Assembly (NCBI RefSeq): GCF_031453995.1
Contig: NZ_JAVDPZ010000019.1
Location: 1 to 64,000 of the forward strand
DNA length: 64,000 nt
Reading direction: 5' to 3'
Source of the DNA: Nitrobacter vulgaris
Lineage (GTDB): Bacteria; Pseudomonadota; Alphaproteobacteria; Rhizobiales; Xanthobacteraceae
The notes below the pieces were generated by a model. The model was given only the letters and a program-made list of their open reading frames with translations, had not been told where the DNA came from and made no database searches. Shown piece after piece: positions 16,625 to 25,872 of this stretch. How positions within the stretch are numbered: position 1 is the first letter of the stretch; each line of letters opens with the position of its first letter. The position numbers and the translations under genes were made by a program.

Positions 16625-17860
16625 TCACTTCCCACCAATCGCCTTTGCGATCTCGCCACCGATGGCGTCGACAGCTCGCCGCGATGCTTCATCGGCGATA
16701 TGGGCGTAGCGCTTGGTGGTGCTTGCGTTAGCATGGCCGAGGAGGGCGCCGATGGCTGGGAGACCATGCCCTTGCCCAGCGCCTACTGCTGCGAATGAGC
16801 GTCGCAGATCGTGCAAACGAGCCTCCTTCACGCCAGCGCGTTTGAGAATGGCTTGCCAAGGTCTCTTCAGGTCAGCGCGTGGTTTCTCCTTCTTAGTGCC
16901 GGCTGAATCTCCTGCGATCACAAATGCACCGATGCGCGGAATGTTCGTCAGGATGTCGATCGCTGCGCTTGGCAGGAACACTACCTTCTTTCCCGTCTTC
17001 GAGTCTGCCAGGCGCAACACGCCTTGATTGAGATCGACCTCTTTCCATCGAAGATCCAAAATCTCCCGCAGCCTGCATCCAGTCAGCATCAGCAATCTTA
17101 TTGCGGCGGTGACGTGAGGTGACATTACGATCATCTGGCCTTTTGGCGAGTGCTTTGCGTCGCCAGCATTAACCGGCAGACCGACCGTTTCGGCTTCGTG
17201 CATGGCCTCACCAATCGCGCGCATTTCATCCGCGTTAAGAAAATGCTCTCGCGATTTCTCGCGATTCATATCGATCCCCGACGCAGGATTTTCGACCGCG
17301 GCCAGATAGCCTTGTTTTGCCGCCCAGCTATATGCCGCTTTTAACAACACCACCGAGCGATTGGCGGCATACTTCGCTCCACCGACCTTCGAATGCATCC
17401 GTTGAACGTCTATGCGCGTAACAGTGACGGCCTTCATATTTCCAATTTGAGGAACGATGTTGGTTTGTGCGAGCGAGGCGTACCCATTCGCCGTACGCTC
17501 CTTGCGCTTCTCGCGAGTTCGCCTGATGTAGAGTTCAAGCAGCTCTGCAACGGTTATGCTGGCTCTCTCGTCTGAGCGCTCGCTCGCAAGATCTCGGCCA
17601 AGGGCTGCATTGGCGATAGCCTTACGTGCAGCTTCACGGGCGGCGCTTGGCTTGAGCGTGCCAACCCGGCCTAGCTTCAACCGCTTCTTAGAGCCGCCTG
17701 CAACGGGACGAAACTCGGCAAAATAGGTGCCAGTGCCGGTGGTCGTCCGATAGAGGCCAAAACCGGCAAGATCGTCGTCGAAGTAATAGGTCGTTTTGTT
17801 CGGCACCGCCGACCTCATCAAGGTATCGACCGCCGGCCCTGTGATTTTTAGCTTAGTCAT
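16625..17860 (-). CDS. Tyrosine recombinase (phage/island integrase)
   Basis: 411 residues. The N-terminus has the DUF4102-type arm-binding domain (DDDLAGFGLYRTTTG, about residues 25-90), then a core-binding domain, then the catalytic domain with TGCRLREILDLRW (first Arg), LHDLRRSF (HxxR), LLGHANASTTKRYAH (His and the nucleophile Tyr). It would integrate and excise the element at the tRNA-Lys fragment lying about 150 bp upstream of its start. All key residues are present, so it is probably active. Confidence 0.92.
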   Translation of the reverse strand: MTKLKITGPAVDTLMRSAVPNKTTYYFDDDLAGFGLYRTTTGTGTYFAEFRPVAGGSKKRLKLGRVGTLKPSAAREAARKAIANAALGRDLASERSDERASITVAELLELYIRRTREKRKERTANGYASLAQTNIVPQIGNMKAVTVTRIDVQRMHSKVGGAKYAANRSVVLLKAAYSWAAKQGYLAAVENPASGIDMNREKSREHFLNADEMRAIGEAMHEAETVGLPVNAGDAKHSPKGQMIVMSPHVTAAIRLLMLTGCRLREILDLRWKEVDLNQGVLRLADSKTGKKVVFLPSAAIDILTNIPRIGAFVIAGDSAGTKKEKPRADLKRPWQAILKRAGVKEARLHDLRRSFAAVGAGQGHGLPAIGALLGHANASTTKRYAHIADEASRRAVDAIGGEIAKAIGGK

Positions 17861-18008
17861 GACCTACCGAGATTTATAGCCACTATATAGCCAGCATTCT
17901 TGATACCGAGCGAAATAAATCAAGAGGGCATGGGTTAGATAGCATTGGATTTACGGTAATTACAGTAATGCCATCCAACGTCAGGAATGGCTATAAAACA
18001 GGCTGTTT
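17861..18008. promoter_or_regulatory. AT-rich region between integrase and attachment site
   Basis: Contains TTATAGCCACTATATAGCC, then ATGGCTATAAAAC near the attachment site; TATAGCC and GGCTATA recur and could be recombinase arm sites or the integrase promoter. Inferred only. Confidence 0.35.
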
Positions 18009-18057
<49 letters not shown>

Positions 18058-18299
18058 TCCAGTTCGTAGGGATCGAACTCGGTGGCACATCCGTCAATTT
18101 GTCGCGCATATTGCGGGGTTTTGGCGATGCGTTGAGTCTCTGCGCGCGTCTCTGGCCTCAAAAATCTTGCCAAAGAGCGCTCTGTCTCTGCATCGAAAAT
18201 TCTCGTTCCTGGCCGAGCGGCGGAGACCGGTTCGTTGACTGGGTGAGGCAGCCAGTTCAACGCTCTGCAACCAGTCGGTTCAACGGGACATAGCCGGCG
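18058..18299. other. No gene seen
   Basis: Open frames here include the antisense of the tRNA fragment and are not convincing. Confidence 0.3.
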
Positions 18300-18686
18300 T
18301 TATGCTACCTTATTTAGAGTTTGGACGGTGGTGGTCTGCCCGTCTTCTTGAAATGTGCCTTGGGGAAATGCCAGAATCGTGGCGGGCGTCGGAGCGGCGT
18401 CCTTGTGCTTCTCGAGGTGCACCGCGTCGTCATCGAAGGCGGTGCCGTGCACGAACCTATTGTCGTTGAGGAGCTGGAGGCCGCGGCTGAAGAAGCAGGC
18501 GTCCCATATCCACTCGTAGTCCGCCTCGTCCTTCTGCATGACGCAGTAGTCGTGCTCGGCGAGGTCGGTCAGGTTCTCGGCCGTGTCGGTATCGCCCTCC
18601 TCTTTGCCCTCGAACTCGACGCTGAGCCTGTCGTCGTAGGCGCGGCGAAGAGGGTCTGAAATACGGTGAAGAGCAGGTGGCGGCAA
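18300..18686 (-). CDS. Hypothetical acidic protein
   Basis: 128 residues if started at 18686; a later Met (MQKDEADYEW) is possible. Asp/Glu-rich, with natural-looking composition in DYEWIWDACFFSRGLQLLND, unlike the overlapping frames. No motif or neighbour evidence. Uncertain. Confidence 0.4.
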   Translation of the reverse strand: MPPPALHRISDPLRRAYDDRLSVEFEGKEEGDTDTAENLTDLAEHDYCVMQKDEADYEWIWDACFFSRGLQLLNDNRFVHGTAFDDDAVHLEKHKDAAPTPATILAFPQGTFQEDGQTTTVQTLNKVA

Positions 18687-18699
18687 CGGGCGCGCGGAA

Positions 18700-18948
18700 T
18701 CAATCGTCGTTGTCGTGTTCTGCTGCCGCGCAGACCTTTGAGTCCCTCATGCCCTTCTCGGCTTCGGCCCAAGTCTTGAGGGATCCGCGGCCGACCATGT
18801 CCGCCGCGACGGCCGGCCTCTCGTCGACGACCCTGCATTTCCTGGTCGCGGGATCTCGGACCACGTAGTATTCCCCGTCAACCGAAGTCTGGGCCAGGGC
18901 CGGCGCGGCCGCGAGTGCGATGAGCGCGCTTAAGGAAAATATCTTCAC
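18700..18948 (-). CDS. Small secreted protein, YYV-RD-CxVVD family (copy 1)
   Basis: 82 residues: signal peptide MKIFSLSALIALAAAPALAQ, then EYYVVRDPATRKCRVVDERP, a central strand and a C-terminal VCAAAEHDNDD with two conserved Cys overall. Closely related to the proteins at 18991-19233 and 41620-41874 and to a remnant at 19365-19450. The two cysteines could pair in the periplasm. Function unknown. Confidence 0.65.
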   Translation of the reverse strand: MKIFSLSALIALAAAPALAQTSVDGEYYVVRDPATRKCRVVDERPAVAADMVGRGSLKTWAEAEKGMRDSKVCAAAEHDNDD

Positions 18949-18990
18949 AGAATGCTCCTTTGCCAGAAGGGGAAGTAAGCTTTGTCTGGA

Positions 18991-19233
18991 TCAATCGTCG
19001 TCCACGTCCGACTTGCAGGCCTCCATGGTCTTAACGCCGGCCTTCGCGTCGGTCCGCGTCTTGAATACGCCATGGTCCACGATGCTGGTCGCAACAGCCG
19101 GCTTCTGCTCCACTATGGTGCACTTCTTCGAATCGGGATCAAGGACGACGTAGTATTCGTCGACCGTCACCGCTTGCGCGAACGCCGATGTAGCGGCAAG
19201 GGCAATGAGCGCGCTCAATGCGAACCTCTTCAT
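18991..19233 (-). CDS. Small secreted protein, same family (copy 2)
   Basis: 80 residues with signal peptide MKRFALSALIALAATSAFAQ and the family core DEYYVVLDPDSKKCTIVEQK, then GVFKTRTDAKAGVKTMEAC and an acidic end. Tandem neighbour of copy 1 but with its own start region. The spacing and identity suggest duplication. Confidence 0.65.
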   Translation of the reverse strand: MKRFALSALIALAATSAFAQAVTVDEYYVVLDPDSKKCTIVEQKPAVATSIVDHGVFKTRTDAKAGVKTMEACKSDVDDD

Positions 19234-19364
19234 GGAAATCGTTCCTCCGTCTGGACAGGCAAGAACCGGGCGCCGCGCCTATCATTCCTCCGCGGAATGA
19301 ACGCGCGAAAAGTCCCGGCGGCTGTCTCCGGCGGGGCTTAAATATTAAATAAGAGTGAACTGAA

Positions 19365-19450
19365 TCAATCGTCGTGGTCCCGCGCCGGCTCGTCCGTCTC
19401 GCAGACCTCCATGGTCTTCATGCCGGTCTCGGCTTCGGTCAGAATGGACG
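19365..19450 (-). pseudogene. C-terminal remnant of the small secreted protein family
   Basis: The minus strand reads TEAETGMKTMEVCETDE and ends RDHDD, matching the end of copies 1 and 2 and of 41620. The signal peptide and core are absent; upstream sequence is unrelated. A truncated third tandem copy. Confidence 0.5.
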
Positions 19451-19572
19451 GGCAGCGAACCCTCAGGCTCTTCACAATGCTATCACGCGCGCGTGAACGG
19501 GCGCCTTGTCGGGTTGCTATTCCTGGCCGTGCGCCCATGGTATCGGACTGCATTCCCTCGGAGGTCGAACAT

Positions 19573-19704
19573 ATGAGTAGCGTAAGACAAGGCTGGGTTA
19601 TCGGAGGCGCGGTCATCGTGCTGCTGGTCCTCTTTTCCTCCTTTTACAACGGAACGGGCACGCATTACCGGCCCGCCGGGACTACCGCAGCGCAATCTGA
19701 GTGA
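19573..19704 (+). CDS. Small single-span membrane protein
   Basis: 43 residues from ATG 19573 (GGAGGTCG upstream): short basic start, one membrane helix (VIGGAVIVLLVLFSS) and a polar tail. Followed by a hairpin terminator. A 63-residue protein with similar design is at 42552. Confidence 0.55.
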   Translation: MSSVRQGWVIGGAVIVLLVLFSSFYNGTGTHYRPAGTTAAQSE

Positions 19705-19726
19705 GTTGAGCTGGTTTCGCAAAAAC

Positions 19727-19762
19727 GAAGCCGCCAAGTCCTTCACGGGCGATGGCGGCTTC
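19727..19762 (+). terminator. Hairpin terminator
   Basis: Arms GAAGCCGCC (19727-19735) and GGCGGCTTC (19754-19762), then TTCT. Confidence 0.6.
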
Positions 19763-20172
19763 TTCTCCACTCAGCTCTGAGCGCCAAGTCCGGCGCTTAA
19801 CGCCTCATCATCGGTTCTTTCGGAACGGGATGATGCGACACTTGTCCGACCCCTTATCTTTCTCCCGTACCAGCTCTTCCGGTGTTTGTTCCAGCTCCCG
19901 CTTGGGTCCCGCCGCGGGCGCCAGCTTGTCGTGAGCCGGCCGAACTCCGCTCCGCTGTAGGCGGGCTGGATGATGAAGAAGCTGTCGATGAAGCCCTCAA
20001 GCTTCACGTGTGGGCCATGGAACACCTCCACGTCCCATGCAACCTGCAAAGAAAAGAGCCCCGGAGGGTCGCACGAGGTCGCGAGCACGTCTCAGCTCTC
20101 CTTCCAAGCGGCTCCGTCGGTCGATGCAACCATTCAACGCGCATCGGAGTTATTTTCGTCCAAAGGAGAATA
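19763..20172. other. No convincing gene
   Basis: A minus-strand frame (19771-20088) has a natural-looking stretch (KLEGFIDSFFIIQPAYSG) but lacks a ribosome site and decays into Arg/Ser-rich sequence; it may be a remnant. Confidence 0.3.
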
Positions 20173-20382
20173 ATGCCGATGTCTGAAATCAGAGAGCGTA
20201 TGAAGGTTGTCGACAAGCATGGCGCGGAAGTCGGAATCGTTGACGAGGTCGAGGGTGACCGCATCAAGCTGGAGCAGGGTTCTGACAACCAGCACCATTA
20301 CGTCGACAAGCAGCTGGTCGCAGAGATCGCGGGCAGCACGGTAAAGCTTTCTGTGGAAGCGAAAGAGGTCAAGAGGCGCTAA
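20173..20382 (+). CDS. DUF2171 family small protein
   Basis: 69 residues starting at ATG 20173 behind AAAGGAGA. The sequence MSEIRERMKVVDKHGAEVG, then VEGDRIKLEQ and a His-rich HHYVDKQL, fits DUF2171, a PRC-barrel-like beta fold. These proteins are common in stress-related gene sets; no molecular function is established to my knowledge. Confidence 0.75.
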   Translation: MPMSEIRERMKVVDKHGAEVGIVDEVEGDRIKLEQGSDNQHHYVDKQLVAEIAGSTVKLSVEAKEVKRR

Positions 20383-20483
20383 CGGAGCGGGACCGGGCGA
20401 CCACTTGCGCGGCGAGCCGCGCGTATATGGAAGCGGACGAGGGTGTGACAGGTACTCGCGCGGCAAGCCATGGAGCCGATCGG

Positions 20484-21470
20484 ATGAGCGAGGAAGAAAC
20501 CGGCTGGCCGGCCTTGCCCTATGGCGATTGGGCCGAAACATGCTCCGCGCTCCATTTGTGGACGCAGATCGTCGGCAAGTACCGGCTCGCACACACACCC
20601 TGGGTCAATCACTCTTGGCACGCCACACTTTATGTGACACCGCGCGGTCTGACGACGGGAATGGTGCCCGACGGCAAGTCAGCCATCACCTTGACCTTTG
20701 ACTTCCACGACCATGCGCTGATCGCCGAAACGGCCGACATGCGTGAGAGCTTTCCGCTGGAGGCGATGAGCGTAGCCGACTTCCTGAGCCGGACGACCAC
20801 GCTGGTCGAACGGCTTGGCGGCCGGATGGACATTCATGGTGTGCCGAACGAGATCCCCGATGCGAAGCCGTTCGCGCAGGACACCGCGTCTCGGCCCTAC
20901 GACCGTAAGGCGGTCGAGCGGTTTCATCGGGCGCTGGTGCAGATCGATCGCGTATTCGCACGCTTCCGCACTGGGTACCTTGGCAAGGTCTCGCCGGTGC
21001 ATTTGTTCTGGGGTTCGTTCGATCTGGCTGTGACGCGGTTCTCGGGCCGCAAAGCGCCGCTCCATCCCGGCGGGATTCCCGCGCTTCCCGATTCGATTAC
21101 CCAGGAAGCCTATAGCCACGAAGTATCTTCGGCCGGTTTCTGGCCCGGCGGCGGCGGAGTGAATGAGGCGATGTTCTACTCCTACGCCTATCCGGTGCCC
21201 GACGGCTTCGCCGGCCGCTCCGTCAAGCCGGCGGCCGCCCGCTTCGACCAGAAGCTTGGAGAGTTCCTGCTGCCTTATGAGTCGGTGCGGACCAGCGCCG
21301 ATCCTCAGGAAGACCTCACGAGCTTCCTGCAATCGACGTACGAAGCGGCGGCGGACCTAGCCGGGTGGGACCGGCAGGCGCTCGAATGCGACTTGGGCAT
21401 CCCGCGGATTCCCACTGGTCATGCCGAAGCGCATCACAATCCATCGCCGATCTCCAAAAATCAGATTTAG
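20484..21470 (+). CDS. DUF5996 family protein
   Basis: 328 residues from ATG 20484 (GGAG upstream; an ATG at 20427 would add 19 residues). Typical start WPALPYGDWAETCSALHLW TQ, then a block around PVHLFWGSFDLAVTRFSGR and a C-terminal helix. The family is soluble and of unknown function. It follows the DUF2171 gene by about 100 bases on the same strand. Confidence 0.75.
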   Translation: MSEEETGWPALPYGDWAETCSALHLWTQIVGKYRLAHTPWVNHSWHATLYVTPRGLTTGMVPDGKSAITLTFDFHDHALIAETADMRESFPLEAMSVADFLSRTTTLVERLGGRMDIHGVPNEIPDAKPFAQDTASRPYDRKAVERFHRALVQIDRVFARFRTGYLGKVSPVHLFWGSFDLAVTRFSGRKAPLHPGGIPALPDSITQEAYSHEVSSAGFWPGGGGVNEAMFYSYAYPVPDGFAGRSVKPAAARFDQKLGEFLLPYESVRTSADPQEDLTSFLQSTYEAAADLAGWDRQALECDLGIPRIPTGHAEAHHNPSPISKNQI

Positions 21471-21952
21471 TTTGCGCTTGCTGACTTTTCATTTTTGTCC
21501 TTGGAGGACCTCACGGCCGAGCCGACTTTTAGCCGGATCTGACATAGAGAGAGGGCCTCGCTTCCTGGGAACGCGGAGACTCTATCTGTCGTCGAGTCCG
21601 TCAAATGATACGACATCAGTGTCGCCATCCGAGGCCCCGTCAGCGATGTTGCGCTGCGAGGCCGATCCAAGGGTCATCTCACGCCACAGCAATGCTCGCT
21701 TCGCCCGAGAATGCCAGTCCTTTCTGCAGGAATCTCAACAATACCAATGTCGAACATCCGGCGGGAGCGGTCCTGTATCGCCTTCCATTCACGTGGATGC
21801 GGTGGTTAACTTAAGAGGCAAGATGTCGCTGGGTTTTCAAACGGGCTAGCGTAACCGCGCAGCAATGGCCTCGTTTAGATTTTTGGCTCTGGCATACGAC
21901 CGACTGGCGTAGCCCGCGCATCCAGAACACAAGCGCTGAAGGAGAATATCAG
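21471..21952. other. No gene seen
   Basis: Open frames here have poor composition. No strong hairpin or promoter noted. Confidence 0.3.
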
Positions 21953-22078
21953 ATGCCGCCCCTCTACACGATGCCTGGCACCTGCTCGCTTTCCCCGACC
22001 AAATACCGCCGCAGTCAGCTGCTTTCGTCATTTCCAAGTTTCAGGCGAGCCTTTACAACATCAAAGCAGGCACCGTAA
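21953..22078 (+). pseudogene. 5' fragment of a glutathione S-transferase gene
   Basis: ATG 21953 with GGAGAATATCAG upstream begins MPPLYTMPGTCSLSP, the hallmark N-terminus of beta-class GSTs including the cysteine/serine glutathione site. After about 15 residues the sequence is unrelated and stops at 22078, whereas a GST has about 200 residues. A deletion has removed the rest but left the translation signals. Confidence 0.55.
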
Positions 22079-22085
22079 CTCCGCC

Positions 22086-22454
22086 ATGACTACTACTTCG
22101 AGCGGCGGTCGCACCAAGCGGCGTCCAAATGGGGGAGGCTCACCTGAGCCGCCGTGTCACCGTCCGCTTGTTCGGATCACCGTCAACCGCGAGGCACTTG
22201 CCGCCCTAGATAAGCAAGCCCTTGCCGCTCAACTCGGCATCGGCCTCGTCGCAGGCTGGCTGGCAAGCTGGATCGTCGGCGGTAGTGGGCTGCTGCGATA
22301 CGCGCTCACTGGAGTTGTCGGCTCCTTTGTAGGCGCGTTTCTGTTAGACCGTCTAGGCATCGAACTTGGCATCCGGAACCCGCTCACCAGCCGGATTGTC
22401 ACGGCAACTATCGGTGCGGTGCTGGTGATACTGGCTGCTCGGCTTGTCGCCTGA
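22086..22454 (+). CDS. GlsB/YeaQ/YmgE-type stress membrane protein
   Basis: 122 residues. The last 75 carry three hydrophobic glycine-rich segments (LGIGLVAGWLASWIVGG, LRYALTGVVGSFVGAFLL, IVTATIGAVLVILAARLV) as in transglycosylase-associated small membrane proteins. The N-terminal 45 residues are polar and basic, longer than usual. Probably in the inner membrane. Confidence 0.7.
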   Translation: MTTTSSGGRTKRRPNGGGSPEPPCHRPLVRITVNREALAALDKQALAAQLGIGLVAGWLASWIVGGSGLLRYALTGVVGSFVGAFLLDRLGIELGIRNPLTSRIVTATIGAVLVILAARLVA

Positions 22455-22976
22455 GTTCAATCATCTCACATCAGGTTCACGGTGGGGAAGAAAGTCGGGA
22501 TTGCTCGACGCCGCCCGGCGCCGTGACCAGCGGCTAGAGCACAACTAGTCCCTATCGCAAACCTGGAGAAAGATTCACCGATCTCGCGCGCCGTCGATCT
22601 CGACGGGCACATTCTTTGTCGTCCAACCCTTGGCGGACTGCACCATCAATATCTTCAGATTTAATTTGCGGTAGGCACACCCCCAGCCGAACGTCTCCCG
22701 GCCCTCTGACCATTATCTGAAAATATCCGGAGACACTATTTCCTCCTGGATCGTCCAGCACAGCCGGCGAAAAAAACTGCTCGACGACGGCTGTCAGCAA
22801 GCTCGGTGTCCTAAATCGATTTTAAACAAATACCGTGTATGATTCTTTTCACTCTATCATCGGCAGTGGCCCCCTCCCACAGGGGGCCGTGGCTGAGAGG
22901 CCCGTAGCGAAGCGCGTCATAGTATCGCATCGGGCGTGATGCTTGCTTCAACCGCAACAGATCAACGAGTTTCCCC
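22455..22976. other. Gap with a GC-rich hairpin
   Basis: A strong hairpin GGCCCCCT / AGGGGGCC (22868-22875, 22881-22888, loop CCCAC) stands upstream of the chemotaxis receptor. A minus-strand frame 22552-22800 is not convincing. Confidence 0.35.
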
Positions 22977-24670
22977 GTGCGCAAGAATTTTCCGGTTACC
23001 GACGCCGAATATCCCGTTTCCGACGAAACGCTGATCGTTTCCAGGACCGACCTCAAAGGTCGTCTCACCTACGTCAATGAGGACTTCATCGACGCAGCGG
23101 AATTTACGCCCGAGGAATTGATAGGCAAGGCGCACAACATCGTGCGCCACCCGGACATGCCGCCGGAGGCGTTCGAAAATCTCTGGGACACGCTGAAGGC
23201 CGAGAAGCCCTGGGTCGGCGCGATCAAGAATCGCCGCAAGAACGGCGGCTTCTACTGGGTGCTGGCGACCGCCTCGCCGATTCGCACAAACGGGCAAGTC
23301 ACCGGCTATACTTCGATCCGCACCAAGCTTGCCGCCGACCAGCGCGCCTTGGCAGACGAAGTTTATGCAGCCATCCGCGAAAAACGGCCGCATCCGTACC
23401 GGATTGATGCCGGCATCATCCGGAAGCGATCGTTCTTCGACCGTTTCGGATTTTTCACCCGCACCATGCGGGCGCGAATAACGACGCTGATCACGCTGCA
23501 AGCTGCTTTTCTGCTCACCTGTGGTGTGCTGGGGACAGTCGTGGTTGGCGGGACGTGGGGGCTCGTCCTCGGCCTTCTTGCCATTGTCGGGTCGCCGTCG
23601 GATGGATCGTCGGGAGTCAGACGCTTCGCGCGTTTGAGGGGCCGATACATCATCTGAACGAGACCATGCTGAACCTCGTTCACGACAAATTCGACAATCG
23701 GATCGAAATCAAGCGCGACGACGAAATCGGCGTGGCGCTTCGCAACCTTCAGAACGTGCAGACGCTGATTCGATTCAGCCGGGAAGAAGTCAACTCCATG
23801 CAACGCCAGGCCGAGGTTCAGCGCAAGACGGACATGACAAAGATCGCCAATTCTTTCGAAGCGGCGATCGGCGAAATCGTTCAGGCTGTCGCGACGTCAG
23901 CGACCGCACTGGAAGCTTCCGCAACCACGCTCGCGTCGAACGCCGACCATGCAAAGGATTTTGCGGCACGCGTCGTCAACGGTTCGAACGAAGCCTCCTC
24001 GAACGTCAATTCGGTGGCCTCGGCCACGGAGGAGATGACCGCCTCGGTTCGCGAAATTAGCCAGCGGGTGCAGGAATCGGCGCGCATGGCGGGCGATGCC
24101 GTCGAACAGGTGCATTCGGCGACTGAGCGCGTTAGTGCGCTGTCGAGCGCGGCGGCGCGCATCGGCGACATCGTCGAGATCATCAACAATATCTCTGGTC
24201 AGACCAACCTTCTTGCCCTGAACGCCACCATTGAGGCGGCGCGCGCCGGGGAAGCCGGTCGCGGGTTTTCGGTCGTTGCCTCGGAAGTGAAGGCGCTCGC
24301 CGAGCAAACCGGCAAGGCCACCGGCGAGATCGGTCAGCAGATCAGCGGCATCCAATCCGCCACGCAGGAATCCGTCGCGGCAATCAACGATATTCGTAAC
24401 TCCATCGAAAAGCTTTCGGGAATCTCCTCCGCGATCGCGTCTGCTGTTGAGGAACAGGGCGCGACCACCCACGAAGTCGCTCGCAACGTGCAGCATGCTG
24501 CGCAGGGGGCGCAGGAAGTCTCCTCGAATGTCGGCAACCTCCAGCGCGGCGCGGCGGAAACCGGAACCGCCTCGTCCCAGGTGCTGTCTGCGGCGCAAAC
24601 GCTGTCGCGCGACAGCGCCCGGCTCAAGGTGGAGGTGAACAAGTTCCTGGACTCCGTCCGGGTGGCATAG
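22977..24670 (+). pseudogene. PAS-domain methyl-accepting chemotaxis protein, frameshifted
   Basis: An Aer-like receptor of about 564 residues if repaired. GTG 22977 starts a PAS domain (ETLIVSRTDLKGRLTYVNED, NIVRHPDMPPEAF) followed by two membrane helices; the cytoplasmic signalling domain with the conserved hairpin tip (IINNISGQTNLLALNATIEA) lies in another frame that ends at 24670. The break is at GGG 23589-23591 inside the second helix: adding one G restores IVGVAVGWIVGS. The PAS would bind haem or flavin to sense redox state. Confidence 0.8.
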
Positions 24671-24787
24671 ATGGCGCGCCCGGATCCATCTCCCCCTCAA
24701 ACCCAGCAGTGCGCGATACGGCGTGCCCTCGTCAGACTCTCAGTTCTATTGTGACCTGACGGATATTTTGCACCAGCGGGATAGAGA
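24671..24787. other. Probable left end of the IS3 remnant
   Basis: Lies between the receptor stop and the transposase stop; GTCAGACTCTCAG and TGTGACCTGACGG are candidate inverted-repeat sequence but the partner end is deleted. Confidence 0.3.
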
Positions 24788-25257
24788 CTACTGCACGGCA
24801 GCACACTGATCCAGTTGAAGCAGTTGGGCTGTGGATGTCTGCGGCGCCGGTGGTCGATAGCCGAGCGATGAGTGCGGACGTATCGTGTTGAAGTGATTGC
24901 GCCATTGCTCGATCACGACCTGAGCTTCTTTCAGACTGTAAAAGATTTCCTGGTTGAGGCATTCGTCGCGCAATTTGCCGTTGAAGGACTCGCAATAACC
25001 GTTCTCCCACGGGCTGCCCGGCTCGATGTAGAGCGTCCTGGCGCCGAGTTTTCCAAGCCAGTTGCGAACCACCTTGGCCGTCATCTCCGCGCCGTTGTCG
25101 GAGCAGATGTGTTCGGGGACACCCCTGGTGAGCATCACGTCGGCCATCGTCTCGATGACGCCGAAGCTGTTGATACGACGCGCCACACGGATGGCCAGGC
25201 ATTCCCGGGTGAGCTCATCGATCAGGGTCATCAGGCGGAGCTTGCGATCACTGAGAG
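24788..25257 (-). pseudogene. IS3-family transposase OrfB, 5'-truncated
   Basis: About 155 C-terminal residues of an IS3-type DDE transposase: LIDELTRECLAIRVARRIN, the second catalytic Asp in HICSDNGAE, and PWENGYCESFNGKLRDECLN with the Glu. The first catalytic Asp and OrfA are missing because homology stops at about 25257, where a cupin gene begins. Not transposable by itself. Confidence 0.8.
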
Positions 25258-25601
25258 GGTTGGAACTTTCCGGAGAAGAAAAGAATCGTGAGCAGTAACG
25301 ACGTATCCTCGATTCCCCTGAGCGAGTGCGGGACGCCCCCTTCGAGATACACCCATTGACCTGCCGAAAGTTCAAGTGACGTTTCAGGTAAGCCGAGCAG
25401 AGCCCGACCTTCCAGGCAATGCAGCGTGATGGGACCATCAACTTGGTGCGCCTTGATATCCGTGCCAGCGTGAACGATGAGGCGCACGACCTCGAACGCT
25501 TCCGATTTTACGACGGCGGTTGTCCGCGCGTCCTTCAGCTTCGGCCCCAATGGTGCGAGATCAAAAACTTCTTCGGGGCTGGCGTGGTGCATGGCCATTG
25601 C
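25248..25601 (-). CDS. Cupin-domain protein, C-terminus replaced by IS sequence
   Basis: 117 residues from ATG 25601. Single cupin barrel: IVHAGTDIKAHQVDGPITLH, then LEGRALLGLP and WVYLEGGVPHSLRGIEDTS, with fewer His ligands than metal-binding cupins. The last residues (FSGKFQPSQ) run into the truncated IS3 element, so the native end is probably lost. Function unknown; may still fold. Confidence 0.6.
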   Translation of the reverse strand, partial: AMAMHHASPEEVFDLAPLGPKLKDARTTAVVKSEAFEVVRLIVHAGTDIKAHQVDGPITLHCLEGRALLGLPETSLELSAGQWVYLEGGVPHSLRGIEDTSLLLTILFFSGKFQPSQ

Positions 25602-25660
25602 ACTCGTCTCCCTCCGCATGAGCAGGTCACAGGTGACCGACCTCGATATTGACCCATATT

Positions 25661-25837
25661 TTAAGTCACCGAAGTAAAGGCCAAGGCGGCAATCATCCCT
25701 CCAAAAGTTAGAGCAACCCCGGCGACAAGCATTGGCACTAGGCTCTCACTGGAACGTGGATCAGCCTGCCTGTTGGCGAAGTCTTCGGCGTCCTTTTGCG
25801 ATTGGGCTGCTTCTTGAACTGGCTTTACGGTCGTCAT
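25661..25837 (-). CDS. 58-residue single-span membrane protein
   Basis: ATG 25837 with GGGAAAGG upstream gives MTTVKPVQEAAQSQKDAEDF, a polar region, then one membrane helix (VPMLVAGVALTFGGMIAALA) near the C-terminus. Clean ribosome site and design suggest a real gene. Unknown function. Confidence 0.55.
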   Translation of the reverse strand: MTTVKPVQEAAQSQKDAEDFANRQADPRSSESLVPMLVAGVALTFGGMIAALAFTSVT

Positions 25838-25872
25838 TGGAAACCTTTCCCGGCCCCTCGTTGGTTTGGTGA

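Noticed and set aside
22552..22800. 82-residue minus-strand frame
   Set aside because: No ribosome site, no recognised pattern and unnatural C-terminus.
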